Source: 2-12-FULL-60-19 sp041483675
Lineage (GTDB): Bacteria > Desulfobacterota > Binatia > UBA9968
Length of the DNA: 64,000 nt
Direction: 5' to 3'
Assembly (NCBI GenBank): GCA_041483675.1
Contig: JBGPGE010000007.1
Location: 1-64,000 of the forward strand
Part shown: in pieces, positions 44,501 through 53,900 of the stretch
Layout: each line of letters begins with the position of its first letter
Position numbering within the stretch: the first letter of the stretch is position 1
Notes under the pieces: model-generated
What the model was told of the DNA's origin: nothing
Database searches by the model: none
What the model saw: only the letters and a program-made list of their open reading frames with translations
Program-made: the position numbers and the translations under genes

Positions 44501-47064
44501 GCGGGCAGGTTCGCGAGTGCGGTCATACGTGCCCCGGAGAGAACTGCCGCCTCGGGTGGATGGGTTGCCGCGAACTCAGCAGCAAGCTGACGCTGTCCGT
44601 CGTCGAGCGGACGATCCGCCAGTTGGTCAGCAAACGCCAGTGTGCCTCGGCCTGCCGTGCGAATCGTCTCTGCGAGTGATTGGCGCAGAGCGTCTTGATA
44701 ATGTAAACGGCGCATTCCCGCTGAAAGTTTGGCTGCATCCTGCCGGCTGTCAGAGAAAACAACAAGTTTACGGTTTGATTGCTCTGCAGCGTGTGGCATC
44801 TGCCGCAGCAGCGCATCAGACAACACCTGCGTAATCTTCGTGAATCCTGTTCGCATCGTGCGCACAGGCGAGGGGAGCCGTGTACGGCGTCGCCAGTCGG
44901 TGTCGCACCGCGGACAGATGGAGGGATAGGCTTCTACATGCGGTGCGTTAGGTACATGCAACCGGGGTACATGATAGAGAAAGCCGTTGCCTCCCCCGAG
45001 CGTAACTGAGCCGTCTACGGCCGACAGATTCGCGCGACGCCAATGACGCTGCAAGCGGGTCCCAGTTGCAAGATCGGTCTGTTGCCAAGAGGGTGTTAGC
45101 GGCTGCTGGCCCGGCGGAGATGGCCAGAACACCGCGTAATTGGCGTACTTTCGGTCAAGAAAAGCCGTTTCAGGCGAGGCCTCCAGGTCAGGATGATCGG
45201 CGCTCAGAAACCAAGAGCCGGGATTTTGTAGGTCATCACGGCGATATCCGCCGAGAAAAACATCGCCGCACGACTCACACGTCAGCAATTCCAGAACACG
45301 CGAGCCACATTCACAACTGAGCCTTGGCTGGAAGTGAAGTTTGCCGACGGGACATGGCTGAGCGCGCCCGTCAATTCGAGTGCATTGCGGATTCGTACAT
45401 GCCCAGACGCCCTGCACGTTACGGAAGAAAAGGTGGGCGCGAAGAGGTAGGGGAGCGGTATCGTTGAGTGTTCGGCCGACAGTGAGACAAGTTAGCAAAC
45501 CTTCTACTGCTTCTGCGCGTTCCTCCCTCGGCAGCGTTGGATCGAACAGTAAATCGGCGAGTTGAGATGGGGTATGCGGCAGGAATTCGGTTTGGGCCGG
45601 GTCAACGCAAACCGCACGCAAAGCTTCGCCGGCGCGAGTTTGTTCCGCGACTTCACACAGTAGTCGTTCAGGAGGTGTTCCTTCTAGCTGCGTATCCGTA
45701 CCGACGGCTGCGTGCAATGCTCTTGCTGGAGGGGCAAGATTTTCCCCAGCCCCACGTACCGCACGCCCAAAGTCGCGAAATGCAAGCGCATGTGCTCGAA
45801 AACCAGCGATGGCGGTAGTGTCAGGCATGACAGTCGAACCCGAGATTCTGTGGAACCGATTCCGGTCACGAGCGAAGAAACCTTCCAAGTATTGTCGGCC
45901 CGCATCGCCGCCCGCTAGTGAAGCGCTGGAAGCAATGATGCGAAGCTGGGCCGAGTCGGGCGTGAGGCCAAGTCGGTCGAGCAACACGCGGAGCAGATAC
46001 GCGACTTCTGTGCCTGGCGTTCCACGGTACGAATGGAGTTCGTCCACTACCAAATGAAATATGTGGCTTCGACTAGCCGCCAGCCAGTCGCGCGTCTGGT
46101 CAAAAATGTCAGCTTCGATGCCGCGCATGAGCATAATGTTCAGCATCGAGTAATTGGTAATAAGGATGTCCGGCGGGTGGTCCTGCATGTCCCATCGCGA
46201 CCACATCTCTGCACCGTCTTGGTCGATGGCTTGAAAGAATTTCTTTGCGTCGGGGTCCGAAGCCACGCTCCTGGCGGCACGTTCCATATCACGTAATTCT
46301 TTCCGCAGATTGTCTCGGTTCTGTGCATTATTGACTCCAGAAATAGGCGTGCGACCGGTGTAGCGACCGAAATAAAAGCGGTTGCGATGACGGTGTACGT
46401 CGAGCCATGTACGGGCCGGACCGCTATCGAATGTCTCCCGCAAGCGAATAAGCTGGTCCTCGACCAACGCGTTTAGCGGGTAGAGGACCAACGCACGGAC
46501 GGCGGCCGGGCGCGCGGCAGCTTCGTGGCTGCGTTGAGGAATGCGCGGCTGCCAGTTACGCGTGTTTCCTCGCATCGTGGAATGGTTCCACCAATCCCAG
46601 TTTGTTGGACGAGATGTTGGTGCGCCCCAAGCTGCTGACTCGCGAACAAGCGCGGCCACGATCGGCAGAAGGAAGCACTCCGTTTTGCCAGAACCAGTGC
46701 CAGTGGTAATAACTACATCGCGACCATTCGTGACCGATTCTTCGAATGCCTCGCGCTGATGCTGATAAGGGTCATTAAGCATATGGCGAGAAAAACCGCA
46801 TTCTAGAAAGTCAGCCAACTCATCGACGGCAGATGCGCCCCAGGGTCTGTCGAGAAGCTCGTGCGCTACGGTACGAAAATCGTGGCCGCATGTACGATAA
46901 GCCGGTACGGGTTCGATAAGCGGTTCTCGCCAGAGAAATCCGTCGCGATCCAGCATCTCTCCGCGTTCACGTGACAGATCTTCGTAGCGAAGGTCGAACG
47001 GACTGTTGATGTAGCGGAGATACATCTGCTTCAGGTTCTCGAAGAGCGCAACCGGGTTGTTCAT
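41503..47064 (-). CDS. Giant SF2 helicase with DUF1998, DruE/DISARM-like defence protein
   Basis: 1853 residues. N-terminal DEAD/DEAH module: Walker A TGTGSGKTE (121-129), ALVLYPLNALVEDQ, DELH (341-344), SSASL (379-383). The second helicase lobe is near 1180-1215 with TTTMEAGVDIGSLLGV and QRVGRAGRRG. Cysteine clusters of zinc-ribbon type (about 555-605, 735-745, 1120-1140, 1480-1505) fill the long middle and tail. The C-terminal DUF1998 region ends in CQTSCPYCLRDYSNMAWHNI. Length and design fit DruE of Druantia, which is about this large; DISARM carries the same functions as separate DrmA and DrmB. The start overlaps the previous gene by ATGA. Confidence 0.85.
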   Translation of the reverse strand: MNNPVALFENLKQMYLRYINSPFDLRYEDLSRERGEMLDRDGFLWREPLIEPVPAYRTCGHDFRTVAHELLDRPWGASAVDELADFLECGFSRHMLNDPYQHQREAFEESVTNGRDVVITTGTGSGKTECFLLPIVAALVRESAAWGAPTSRPTNWDWWNHSTMRGNTRNWQPRIPQRSHEAAARPAAVRALVLYPLNALVEDQLIRLRETFDSGPARTWLDVHRHRNRFYFGRYTGRTPISGVNNAQNRDNLRKELRDMERAARSVASDPDAKKFFQAIDQDGAEMWSRWDMQDHPPDILITNYSMLNIMLMRGIEADIFDQTRDWLAASRSHIFHLVVDELHSYRGTPGTEVAYLLRVLLDRLGLTPDSAQLRIIASSASLAGGDAGRQYLEGFFARDRNRFHRISGSTVMPDTTAIAGFRAHALAFRDFGRAVRGAGENLAPPARALHAAVGTDTQLEGTPPERLLCEVAEQTRAGEALRAVCVDPAQTEFLPHTPSQLADLLFDPTLPREERAEAVEGLLTCLTVGRTLNDTAPLPLRAHLFFRNVQGVWACTNPQCTRIDGRAQPCPVGKLHFQPRLSCECGSRVLELLTCESCGDVFLGGYRRDDLQNPGSWFLSADHPDLEASPETAFLDRKYANYAVFWPSPPGQQPLTPSWQQTDLATGTRLQRHWRRANLSAVDGSVTLGGGNGFLYHVPRLHVPNAPHVEAYPSICPRCDTDWRRRTRLPSPVRTMRTGFTKITQVLSDALLRQMPHAAEQSNRKLVVFSDSRQDAAKLSAGMRRLHYQDALRQSLAETIRTAGRGTLAFADQLADRPLDDGQRQLAAEFAATHPPEAAVLSGARMTALANLPAPAFPNLTYRQAAQQILQQAEHGPFPIPQFTVDIAARLLARGINPGGYAQDALWTDSTRRGPEDHWRELFVWTTGGQPATKSDSLLTQQQRNHLERIQRYAITEVMDIVFASGRRSLEALRIGLATTDRIRVTAPTPLVQETADGVIQVLGSRRSRLSTHDANALANIPRYVVSYIHEAARQNGEDPNALEAQVLDHLERAGILSPAQAGVLFGERLCLIRPSETFFRCPQCRRVHLHHAGGICIDCLVQLDGPLPTADAPNTDDYYFYLATQAGDLFRLNCEELTGQTNKSDARARQRLFQGVCLPRPVEERLVDELDLLSVTTTMEAGVDIGSLLGVMMANMPPMRFNYQQRVGRAGRRGSGLSVALTLCRDRSHDDYYFQRPDRITSERPPQPYVDMRRRAILLRVLNKEVLRQAFVSLNLFVREGGDNVHGEFGDFGNWNQPPPNAIAGLTVAELVSDWIQRNPTAIEGSCDVLLAFASTELRNERSDLLRFVREDLVNQVTAVANDDRYTQDSLSERLANAGLLPMFGFPTRTRVLFHERPRELPSENGVDRDLDIAISQFAPGAETVKDGVVHTAVGIVHYRRSGIQVIPAANPLGPPIPLGLCRHCQAVDMRPAPSVTTCPVCGQGAPDFRVIQLAQPRGFRTLYDGGRDFDGVFEWTPRASRAKTDAEPLQMTACLNFEFWSGEREVCVVNDNAGQLFHFERLADGETWVTRDAVDQVNQQRDDLRLPPVPVRYAQAVPPDDRALGSIKRTDLLVLGIRSVPANLDFSPLRVEGRAGLYSFGFMLRRAAAVLLDINELELRVGLRVVRDLQGSVVGQLFLSDSLENGAGYCSQFGSPAEAEDLLHFVTDPNGSFLERWLDPGHADRCQTSCPYCLRDYSNMAWHNILDWRMGLDVARLALDPSVAVDFTASHWHGLPATAGDSYCAALGWIPFPCAGLPGARSGSRGELIVHPLWSTASHPQVNQARTEAQLNGVPNLQTKTIFEVLRRPF

Positions 47065-48002
47065 CCGAGATCCTGGCGGAGAAGTTGAGCGGTAAGCTGC
47101 GCGATGTCCTCTGGGACTTCAGCGTAGGTCAAGCGCGAGTCGCGCGGGTCGAACACCGGCGGGAGACCACAGCAAAGCACGAGAGCACGCTCCAGCAAAA
47201 GTGGTGGACGGCAGACTGCCGGTAGCGTGAGCGTGCGAGTCGTGCGGTCGTATCGCAGCACCTGCTTCCGGCGGCGCCGAAGCAAAACGTAAATTCCGAT
47301 GGCACGTGGCAATTCATACGTGCGGCCCTCCCAGCGGATGAAATAACGCGGACGCTGGAAATAAATGGTGAACTTAAATAGTGCGTTTCTCTTGGCATTC
47401 GCCTCGTGACGTTGGACAGCATTCCAGCCAAGCGGTTCCGTCTGGAACTCGTGAATTTTCCAATCAGCGCCACTTGGGAACTCCGCGACGCGGCCGCGGT
47501 TCGAGGGCGGGTCCGTCGCAGGTAACTGCGACAGGATCGCCAACGAAGCTTCACTTTGGAAATAAATCCCGGCTTGGTCGGAAAGCTGGGCGAGGGCATG
47601 CTCGTCCTTGGCGTAGACGCGGAACACATCGGGCACTTCCTCGTTGTTGATCAACTCCGGCCGTAAAACCTCGGACGCTTTTGTAAACCTCTGCCGTAGC
47701 CCCACCGAGCGTGCGCCGCACAATACACCTAGCCAACCGCCGTCCACGCGAGAAACCGCTAGCGTCGGCGGAGCAACACGCCAGCCATCCTCGCACTCGC
47801 CCGCAAAGAATTCGACATGGGCCAAGCGCTCAAGGTTAAGACGAAGCTGTTGGTGAACTGGAAACTCATCTCCATCTACCGAGTTCTCAGACAATGCTTC
47901 CGCGTCCTCAGCCACGCACAATTCCTCCACTGCCGCCCGGAACTGCCACCACGACCCTTCGCGGCGCGCCGAGAGCCAAAGCAGGAGTTCGTTTGCCTTC
48001 AT
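47061..48002 (-). CDS. Unknown protein, middle gene of helicase operon
   Basis: 313 residues from ATG 48002, whose ATGA overlaps the stop of the previous gene; longer upstream starts are antisense-like noise. The N-terminal 80 residues look like a winged helix (LLLWLSARREGSWWQFRAAVEEL ... HQQLRLNLERLAHVEF). The centre and C-terminus are beta-rich with RYFIRWEGRTYELPRAIGIY and a DPRDSRLTYAEVPEDIA end. I do not recognise the family. Position suggests an essential partner of the helicase, comparable in size with the unassigned Dru proteins. Four-base overlaps at both ends indicate fixed stoichiometry. Confidence 0.8.
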   Translation of the reverse strand: MKANELLLWLSARREGSWWQFRAAVEELCVAEDAEALSENSVDGDEFPVHQQLRLNLERLAHVEFFAGECEDGWRVAPPTLAVSRVDGGWLGVLCGARSVGLRQRFTKASEVLRPELINNEEVPDVFRVYAKDEHALAQLSDQAGIYFQSEASLAILSQLPATDPPSNRGRVAEFPSGADWKIHEFQTEPLGWNAVQRHEANAKRNALFKFTIYFQRPRYFIRWEGRTYELPRAIGIYVLLRRRRKQVLRYDRTTRTLTLPAVCRPPLLLERALVLCCGLPPVFDPRDSRLTYAEVPEDIAQLTAQLLRQDLG

Positions 48003-49837
48003 CGCATGGCCCTCCGCATGCTCCTTGAAAGTCGCTTTGCCTCTCTGCGATAGCTTTGCCACAGAGCGATAACATCTGCATCGTCTGTAGCGAGAGCCAA
48101 TCTTTTTCTGCTCGCGTTGTTGATGGCAGTGGACCAAGCCGAGACAGAAGGATTGTTCGCACGGTTGGTAGTTTTCAACGTTATTCGTCGGACTGCTTCG
48201 AGTCCACCGATAAGCACGACGTGGACACTTCGCTTATCCACGTTTGTCGGGTCTACAGGCAACGCCCACACAGGCTCGAACGGAACCATAGCGAGGCAAG
48301 TGTCAGTGCGCAAGTCCGCCCGTGGACTGCAGCGGATGATTTGGCCAGGCTCCGCCCCCACCAGCACAGTATTTTGCATAGGCACGCGAATACACCGCAG
48401 CCGTGTCTGCTCGACCGGATGAACACAAGCCCCACAGATATCTGCGGCTGTGCCGAAATTATAAGCACTCCATGCAGTCCAGTTTTCCACGGCGCGTCGG
48501 AGTGAGTATTTCCGAAGTTGGCCAGCAAACCAAAGGCTGTGTCTGCCTTCGCTGTCCCAATCCGTTGCCTCGAACCCGCCATCTCCGGCCGGACAAGCGG
48601 GAAATCCATCGAGTTTTACTTCCACTCCCCTGCTTGTGTCGCCAGTCAAGCGAATGCGTGGCGGATACCCAAGGAGCCAAGAGCGGTGCTTGAGGCGAAT
48701 CCCACCAACAAAGTGTGGTTCGATATCACGCTTCGGACAAAGCGCGTTCAGAATATGTGGTTGGTCTCGCTCCGGCACAGCACAGGTCGGTCGGACACGG
48801 CGGAACAGGACCCAGCCAGCAGGAACGCCTGGGACTGTCTCATCCATTATTTCCGGCTCCGAACATCCCGCCTGCGTCAGCGCAGCTAATACATCCGCCT
48901 GCAATGACGCCACCGAAAGCACAACATCCTCCTCTCCAAGAAGGAGGCGGTGTACTGAAACAAATCCGCTCAATCCAAAGTCGTCACCCGGAGCCAGCAC
49001 ATATAGTTCGCGCCCGCCTAGCACCCAACGCCATCGTCTGTGAGTTGCAGCTTTGCCCACCCACACCACACCATTCCGCAAAGCCGACCCAACGTCTGAG
49101 AGATGCACGTCTTGGTAACACCGTTCTTGCAACTGCGCGAGTGGGAACCCACCTTGCGTGCCCGTAACCTCTAACTCAGCGGGCATTCCTGGGCGACGGT
49201 CAGGGACAAGCGACAAACTTCGCACACTTCCGTCACGGTTGAAAACTAGACGAACGCGAAGATGCAACTCAGAATCACGATTGACAAAAGATTGCCGCTT
49301 TGGTTGCTTAGCAGTTCTCAACGGAACAACAGGCGGAGCAGGTCTAGCCGGCTGGTAAACTGGAGGTTTCTGCGGTTTGGTGAGCGGGATCTCTTCTGGT
49401 TTTTCTAGTTCCGACGGGATGGGCTGCCCTACCTCGCCTGCTATCGCGCCAGGAAAAGACGGCCCCACAGTCACGTTATCATTTTCGATGGCGGCTGCGG
49501 CCAGCTCAGTTTGCACAGGGGGCACACTGGCAATATCACGTGCTTCTTTAGGAACATCCACTTCATCAGATAGTTTGGTAGGTTCCTCCTTGTTTTCTAC
49601 GACCGTTACCGATCCGGCTAGCGGGAAGTCGGCATTTAGGGCATTGTCAGGCGTGGCCACGATAGGATCAGCTTGCGCCTCGTGAATCTTCCCGGTACTA
49701 CGGCCATCGGCAGCGCGCTCTCCGTTTGTCGTTACCTTGGGTAAAGCACGCCGCCTCCTCTTTGTAGACCAAAGAAAACCGATACGTAGAAGGCCAATCA
49801 ATATAAGAACTACAAGAATGAAGAATAGTTTGGTCAT
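47999..49837 (-). CDS. Unknown membrane-anchored protein, first gene of helicase operon
   Basis: 612 residues. A single N-terminal membrane helix (LFFILVVLILIGLLRIGFLW) is followed by basic residues, so the bulk is cytoplasmic. A low-complexity acidic/proline linker (about 40-180, EEIPLTKPQKPPVYQPARPA) follows, then a beta-rich C-terminal domain with repeated short hydrophobic strands (RRWRWVLGGRELYVLAPGDDF, WVLFRRVRPTC, RHSLWFAGQLRKYSLRRAVE). Several cysteines (CGACVHP) could bind metal. No known domain is recognised. Membrane anchoring of a defence operon with a giant helicase is unusual. Confidence 0.8.
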   Translation of the reverse strand: MTKLFFILVVLILIGLLRIGFLWSTKRRRRALPKVTTNGERAADGRSTGKIHEAQADPIVATPDNALNADFPLAGSVTVVENKEEPTKLSDEVDVPKEARDIASVPPVQTELAAAAIENDNVTVGPSFPGAIAGEVGQPIPSELEKPEEIPLTKPQKPPVYQPARPAPPVVPLRTAKQPKRQSFVNRDSELHLRVRLVFNRDGSVRSLSLVPDRRPGMPAELEVTGTQGGFPLAQLQERCYQDVHLSDVGSALRNGVVWVGKAATHRRWRWVLGGRELYVLAPGDDFGLSGFVSVHRLLLGEEDVVLSVASLQADVLAALTQAGCSEPEIMDETVPGVPAGWVLFRRVRPTCAVPERDQPHILNALCPKRDIEPHFVGGIRLKHRSWLLGYPPRIRLTGDTSRGVEVKLDGFPACPAGDGGFEATDWDSEGRHSLWFAGQLRKYSLRRAVENWTAWSAYNFGTAADICGACVHPVEQTRLRCIRVPMQNTVLVGAEPGQIIRCSPRADLRTDTCLAMVPFEPVWALPVDPTNVDKRSVHVVLIGGLEAVRRITLKTTNRANNPSVSAWSTAINNASRKRLALATDDADVIALWQSYRREAKRLSRSMRRAMR

Positions 49838-49866
49838 TTCACGCGCACATCGCGGATATCGCCTTC

Positions 49867-49998
49867 ATGGGAATGATGGCTCCTAGAACCCGTATCAACC
49901 GCGATTTCCTGGGATTTTATGTGATTGCCGGCGCGCTGACAAGCGCTTTTTGGAAGGACTATAAATGGAATAGAACCATTCTACTCACCGCGGAGTAG
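49867..49998 (+). pseudogene. Possible gene fragment at island edge
   Basis: A 43-codon plus-strand frame (MGMMAPRTRINRDFLGFYVI, then AGALTSAFWKDYKWNRTILL) ends in TAG and is open further upstream into the defence gene. It reads like part of a real protein but no family was recognised. It may be a remnant of the gene interrupted by the island. Confidence 0.3.
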
Positions 49999-50004
49999 GG
50001 TGGC

Positions 50005-50652
50005 CTAGCTTTTTGGCCATGCCCGGATGTCGGAGTCGCGTCTGAGCTTCGCCGGGTCGTAGACTTCCCGGTGGGTGAAGTCTGCGATTTTCCTGCGCGG
50101 TTTGGCCTTGGGCCAGGCTTTGGCGTGGCCGATGGGGACGATCCAGAGCAGGCGCAGGGGCTGGGGGACTTTAAACAGCTCTCGCAATTCAGCTTCGACT
50201 TCTTCCCGCACGGAGACCCAGACGGTTCCCAGGTCCATGCCCGCCGCCATGAGCATCATGTGCTCGACGGAGTTGGCGACGCTTGCCTGAAAGAGTTTTT
50301 CCCGGTCGCCGGGCTGGCGCGTCGTTAGATAGACGCGCATGGTTCGCGGATCGGCGCAGACGAGCACGAGGACGCTCACGTCGCCGACGTAGTCCTTCTT
50401 CAGTCCCTTGTAATTGACCGGGTCTTCGAGCTTGCGCTGTTTCCATTCATGGTCGTAGATTTGACGGACGCGCTTCATCTTCGCGCGGTCGCGCGTGACC
50501 ACGAACTCCCACGGCTGGGTGTTCGCGCCCGACGGCGCCCAGCGTGCGGCTTCCAGAATCATCTCCAACTGTTTGTCCGTGACCTTGCCCGCGCGGTAGA
50601 CGCGGACGCTGCGTCGTGAGCGGACGACATCCAACAACTCTCTGCTGTTCAT
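50005..50652 (-). CDS. Nitroreductase-family flavoprotein
   Basis: 215 residues. The N-terminus has VRSRRSVRVYRAGKVTDKQLEMIL and APSGANTQPWEFVV, the FMN-binding segments of the nitroreductase fold, and the C-terminal WIVPIGHAKAWPKAKPRRKI completes the family pattern. It reduces nitro compounds, quinones or flavins with NAD(P)H; the physiological substrate is unknown. It is the first core-type gene after the accessory island, and the stop lies about 170 bases from the start of the island operon. Confidence 0.9.
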   Translation of the reverse strand: MNSRELLDVVRSRRSVRVYRAGKVTDKQLEMILEAARWAPSGANTQPWEFVVTRDRAKMKRVRQIYDHEWKQRKLEDPVNYKGLKKDYVGDVSVLVLVCADPRTMRVYLTTRQPGDREKLFQASVANSVEHMMLMAAGMDLGTVWVSVREEVEAELRELFKVPQPLRLLWIVPIGHAKAWPKAKPRRKIADFTHREVYDPAKLRRDSDIRAWPKS

Positions 50653-50958
50653 TCGGACCCCTATACCATTCGGACGTCAAGTTTGCGAGCAGAGCGCCAG
50701 CTTGCTATTCTAGTTCCAGGGTAGTGTTTCAGAAATCCGCCATCTAATTCCGACCGTCATTCCGGCCGAGTCGGCCTTAGGCTGACGAGAGCCGGAATCC
50801 AGGGCATTCGAAGGGATCTGGATTCCCGCTTCCGCGGGAATGACGCTGGTGGCACTGCGATTTTCTCGTCGAACTTCTGAGACAGGACACGAGCACGGTG
50901 AACCACGTCTCCCGCCAAGGAGACAGCAGAGACAAGGTTTCTCCAGGGAAAAGTAGAA
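50653..50958. repeat. Intergenic region with inverted REP-like pair, upstream of metH
   Basis: 306 bases with no gene. GTCATTCCGG...CCGGAATCCAGG (50756-50802) and the inverted CTGGATTCCCGC...GCGGGAATGACG (50818-50845) form a pair as at 712-872 and 2550-2640. Between this and the metH ATG nothing resembling a cobalamin or SAM riboswitch was recognised. Confidence 0.65.
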
Positions 50959-53900
50959 ATGGTAAAGGTCAAAGAAAAATTAACGCAGCTCCTCTCCGAA
51001 CGGATCCTCGTCATCGACGGGGCGATGGGCACGATGATCCAGGCGCTCAAGCTCGACGAGGAGGCGTTCAGGGGAAAGCGCTTTGCGCATCATTCCCGGC
51101 CGCTCAAGGGCTGCAACGATCTCCTGTCGGTGACGCGGCCCGAGGCGATCGAAAAAATTCACCGCAGTTTTCTCGATGCCGGCGCCGACATCATCGAGAC
51201 CAACAGCTTCAACGCCAACGCCATCTCCATGGCGGACTATGCGCTTGAGAGCGAGGTCTATGCGATCAATCTGGCCGCGGCCAAGATCGCCCGGAGCGCG
51301 GCGGACGCCGTGAATAAGAAAACGCCGGACAAGCCGCGCTTTGTGGCGGGCTCGATCGGTCCGACGAACCGGACCGCCTCGCTTTCACCCGACGTCAACA
51401 ACCCCGCCTTTCGGGGAGTGATGTTCGATCAGTTGGTCGATGCTTACTACGAACAGGTGCGCGGTCTGGTGGACGGGGGAGTGGACCTGCTCTTGCCCGA
51501 AACGACCTTCGACACGCTCAACTTGAAAGCCTGCCTGTTTGCCATCGGCAAGTTTTTTGACGGCCGGGGATCCCGCCTGCCGGTCCTCGCGTCGGTGACG
51601 ATCACGGACCGGAGCGGGCGAACTCTCTCCGGGCAGACCCTCGAAGCGTTTTTGACTTCAATTTCCCATGCCGAGCTCACCGCGGTCGGCATCAACTGCG
51701 CTCTAGGCCCAGCGCAGATGGTTCCGTTCATCGAGGAGCTTTCACGCCTCTCGCCGCTGCCGGTCTTCGCCTATCCCAACGCCGGCCTACCGAATGAGTT
51801 TGGCGGTTACGACATGGGCCCGGCGGAGTTCGCCAAATTTTTGGGAGACTGGGCCCGAGAAAAATGGCTCAACCTGGTCGGCGGCTGCTGCGGCACGACG
51901 CCGGAGCATATCGCCGCCGTCGCTGAGGCCGTGGGCGGCGTACATCCACGGCTCCCCATCGAGCGCGACAGCTTCACTCACCTGAGCGGTCTGGAGCAAC
52001 TCACGATCCGCCCCGATTCCAACTTCATCATGATCGGCGAGCGGACCAACGTCGCCGGCTCGCGCAAATTCGCCCGGCTTATCCGCGAAGAGCAGTACGA
52101 GGAAGCGCTGGTCGTCGCGCGCGAGCAGGTGGAAGGCGGGGCCAACATCCTCGACGTCAACATGGACGAGGGGATGCTCGATTCCGTCAACGCGATGGCC
52201 ACTTTCATGCACCACATCGCGGCCAACCCGGAGATCAGCCGGATTCCGATCATGATCGACAGCTCGAACTTCGACGTGATCGAAGCCGGGCTCAAATGCG
52301 TCCAGGGGAAGTCCGTGGTCAACTCTCTGTCGCTCAAGGAGGGCGAAGAGGAGTTCAAGCGCAGGGCGCGGCTCGTCCGGCGCTACGGCGCGGCGGCGGT
52401 CATTATGGCCTTTGACGAAACGGGCCAGGCGACGACCGTCGAACACCGGCTCCGGATCTGCGCGCGCGCACACAAAATACTGACTCAGGAGATCGGCTTC
52501 GACGAGAGCGACATTATCTTCGATACCAACATCCTCGTTGTCGCCACGGGCATGGAGGAGCACAACGACTACGCGATCGCCTTCGTCGAAGCGGCCCGGC
52601 AACTGAAGCAGCTCTACCCGCGCTGTCACATCTCCGGAGGAGTGAGCAATATCTCGTTCTCATTTCGCGGCAACGATGCGGTGCGCGAGGCGATGCACGC
52701 GGCCTTTCTCTACCACGCGATCCAGGCGGGAATGGACATGGGGATCGTCAATGCCGGGCAACTCGCGGTTTACGAGCAGATTCCGCCGGAATTGCTCGAG
52801 CGCGTCGAGGAAGTGCTGTTCAATCGCCGGCCCGATGCCACGGAGCGGCTGCTGGAGCTGGCCCAGCGCTACAAAGGGAGCGCGAAGAGCGCCGCCGCGG
52901 AGGCGGCCTGGCGCGAAGGCAGCGTGGAGCACCGCCTCTCCGAGGCGGTCATCAGAGGCGTCCTCGATTACATCGAGCAGGATCTGGAAGAAGCGCTCAA
53001 GAAATACGACCGGCCGCTGCAAATCATCGAGGGACCGCTGATGGACGGCATGAACGTGGTCGGCGATCTGTTCGGCGAGGGGAAGATGTTTCTTCCCCAG
53101 GTGGTGAAGAGCGCGCGCGTGATGAAAAAGGCCGTCGCCCGGCTCACGCCTCTCATGGAGGCGGAGAAAACGGCCGCCGATCAGGGCAAGGCCCGCGCGA
53201 AGCTTATCTTCGCGACCGTGAAAGGCGACGTGCACGACATCTGGAATATCATCGTCGGCGTGGTGCTCGGCTGCTATAACTACGAGGTCATCGACTTGGG
53301 CGTCATGGTGCCGGCGGATCGGATCATCGAAGCCGCCGTCAAAGAGAAAGCGGATATGATCGGTCTGAGCGGGCTGATTACGCCGTCGCTCGACGAGATG
53401 GTCCACGTCGCCAAGGAGATGGAGCGTTGCGGCTTGAAGCTGCCGCTCTTGATCGGCGGCGCGACGACGAGCAAGAGGCACACGGCGGTGAAAATCGCGC
53501 CGGCGTATGAGCACGAGACCGTCCATGTGATCGACGCGTCGCGGGCCGTGCCGGTGGTCGGCGCTCTCACCAACTCCAGGAGCCGAAAGGAGTTGGCGGC
53601 GAAGAACCGCGCCGAGCAGGAAGAGCTGCGCCGGCAATACGAGGCCAGGACGGCCGTTCAGTTGCTGACCTATGAGGAGGCGGGGCGAAAAAAGCTCCAC
53701 ATCGACTGGGAGGAATCGCACATCTACGTGCCCGAATTCACCGGCGCGAAGGTCTTGCGAGAATTTCCGCTGAGCGAGCTGGTTCCCTATATCGACTGGT
53801 CGCCTTTTTTTCACACGTGGGAGATTCGGGGCCGCTACCCGGATCTGCTGGGCGACCCGGCGCGGGGTGCCGCCGCGCGAGAGCTTTTCGCCAACGCCAA

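Noticed and set aside
47999..48137. Longer start for the middle defence gene
   Set aside because: The extension overlaps the upstream gene by 139 bases, while ATG 48002 gives a precise ATGA junction.
50653..50958. Cobalamin or SAM riboswitch upstream of metH
   Set aside because: No B12-box-like conserved core or SAM-box fold was recognised; the region is dominated by the inverted repeat pair.
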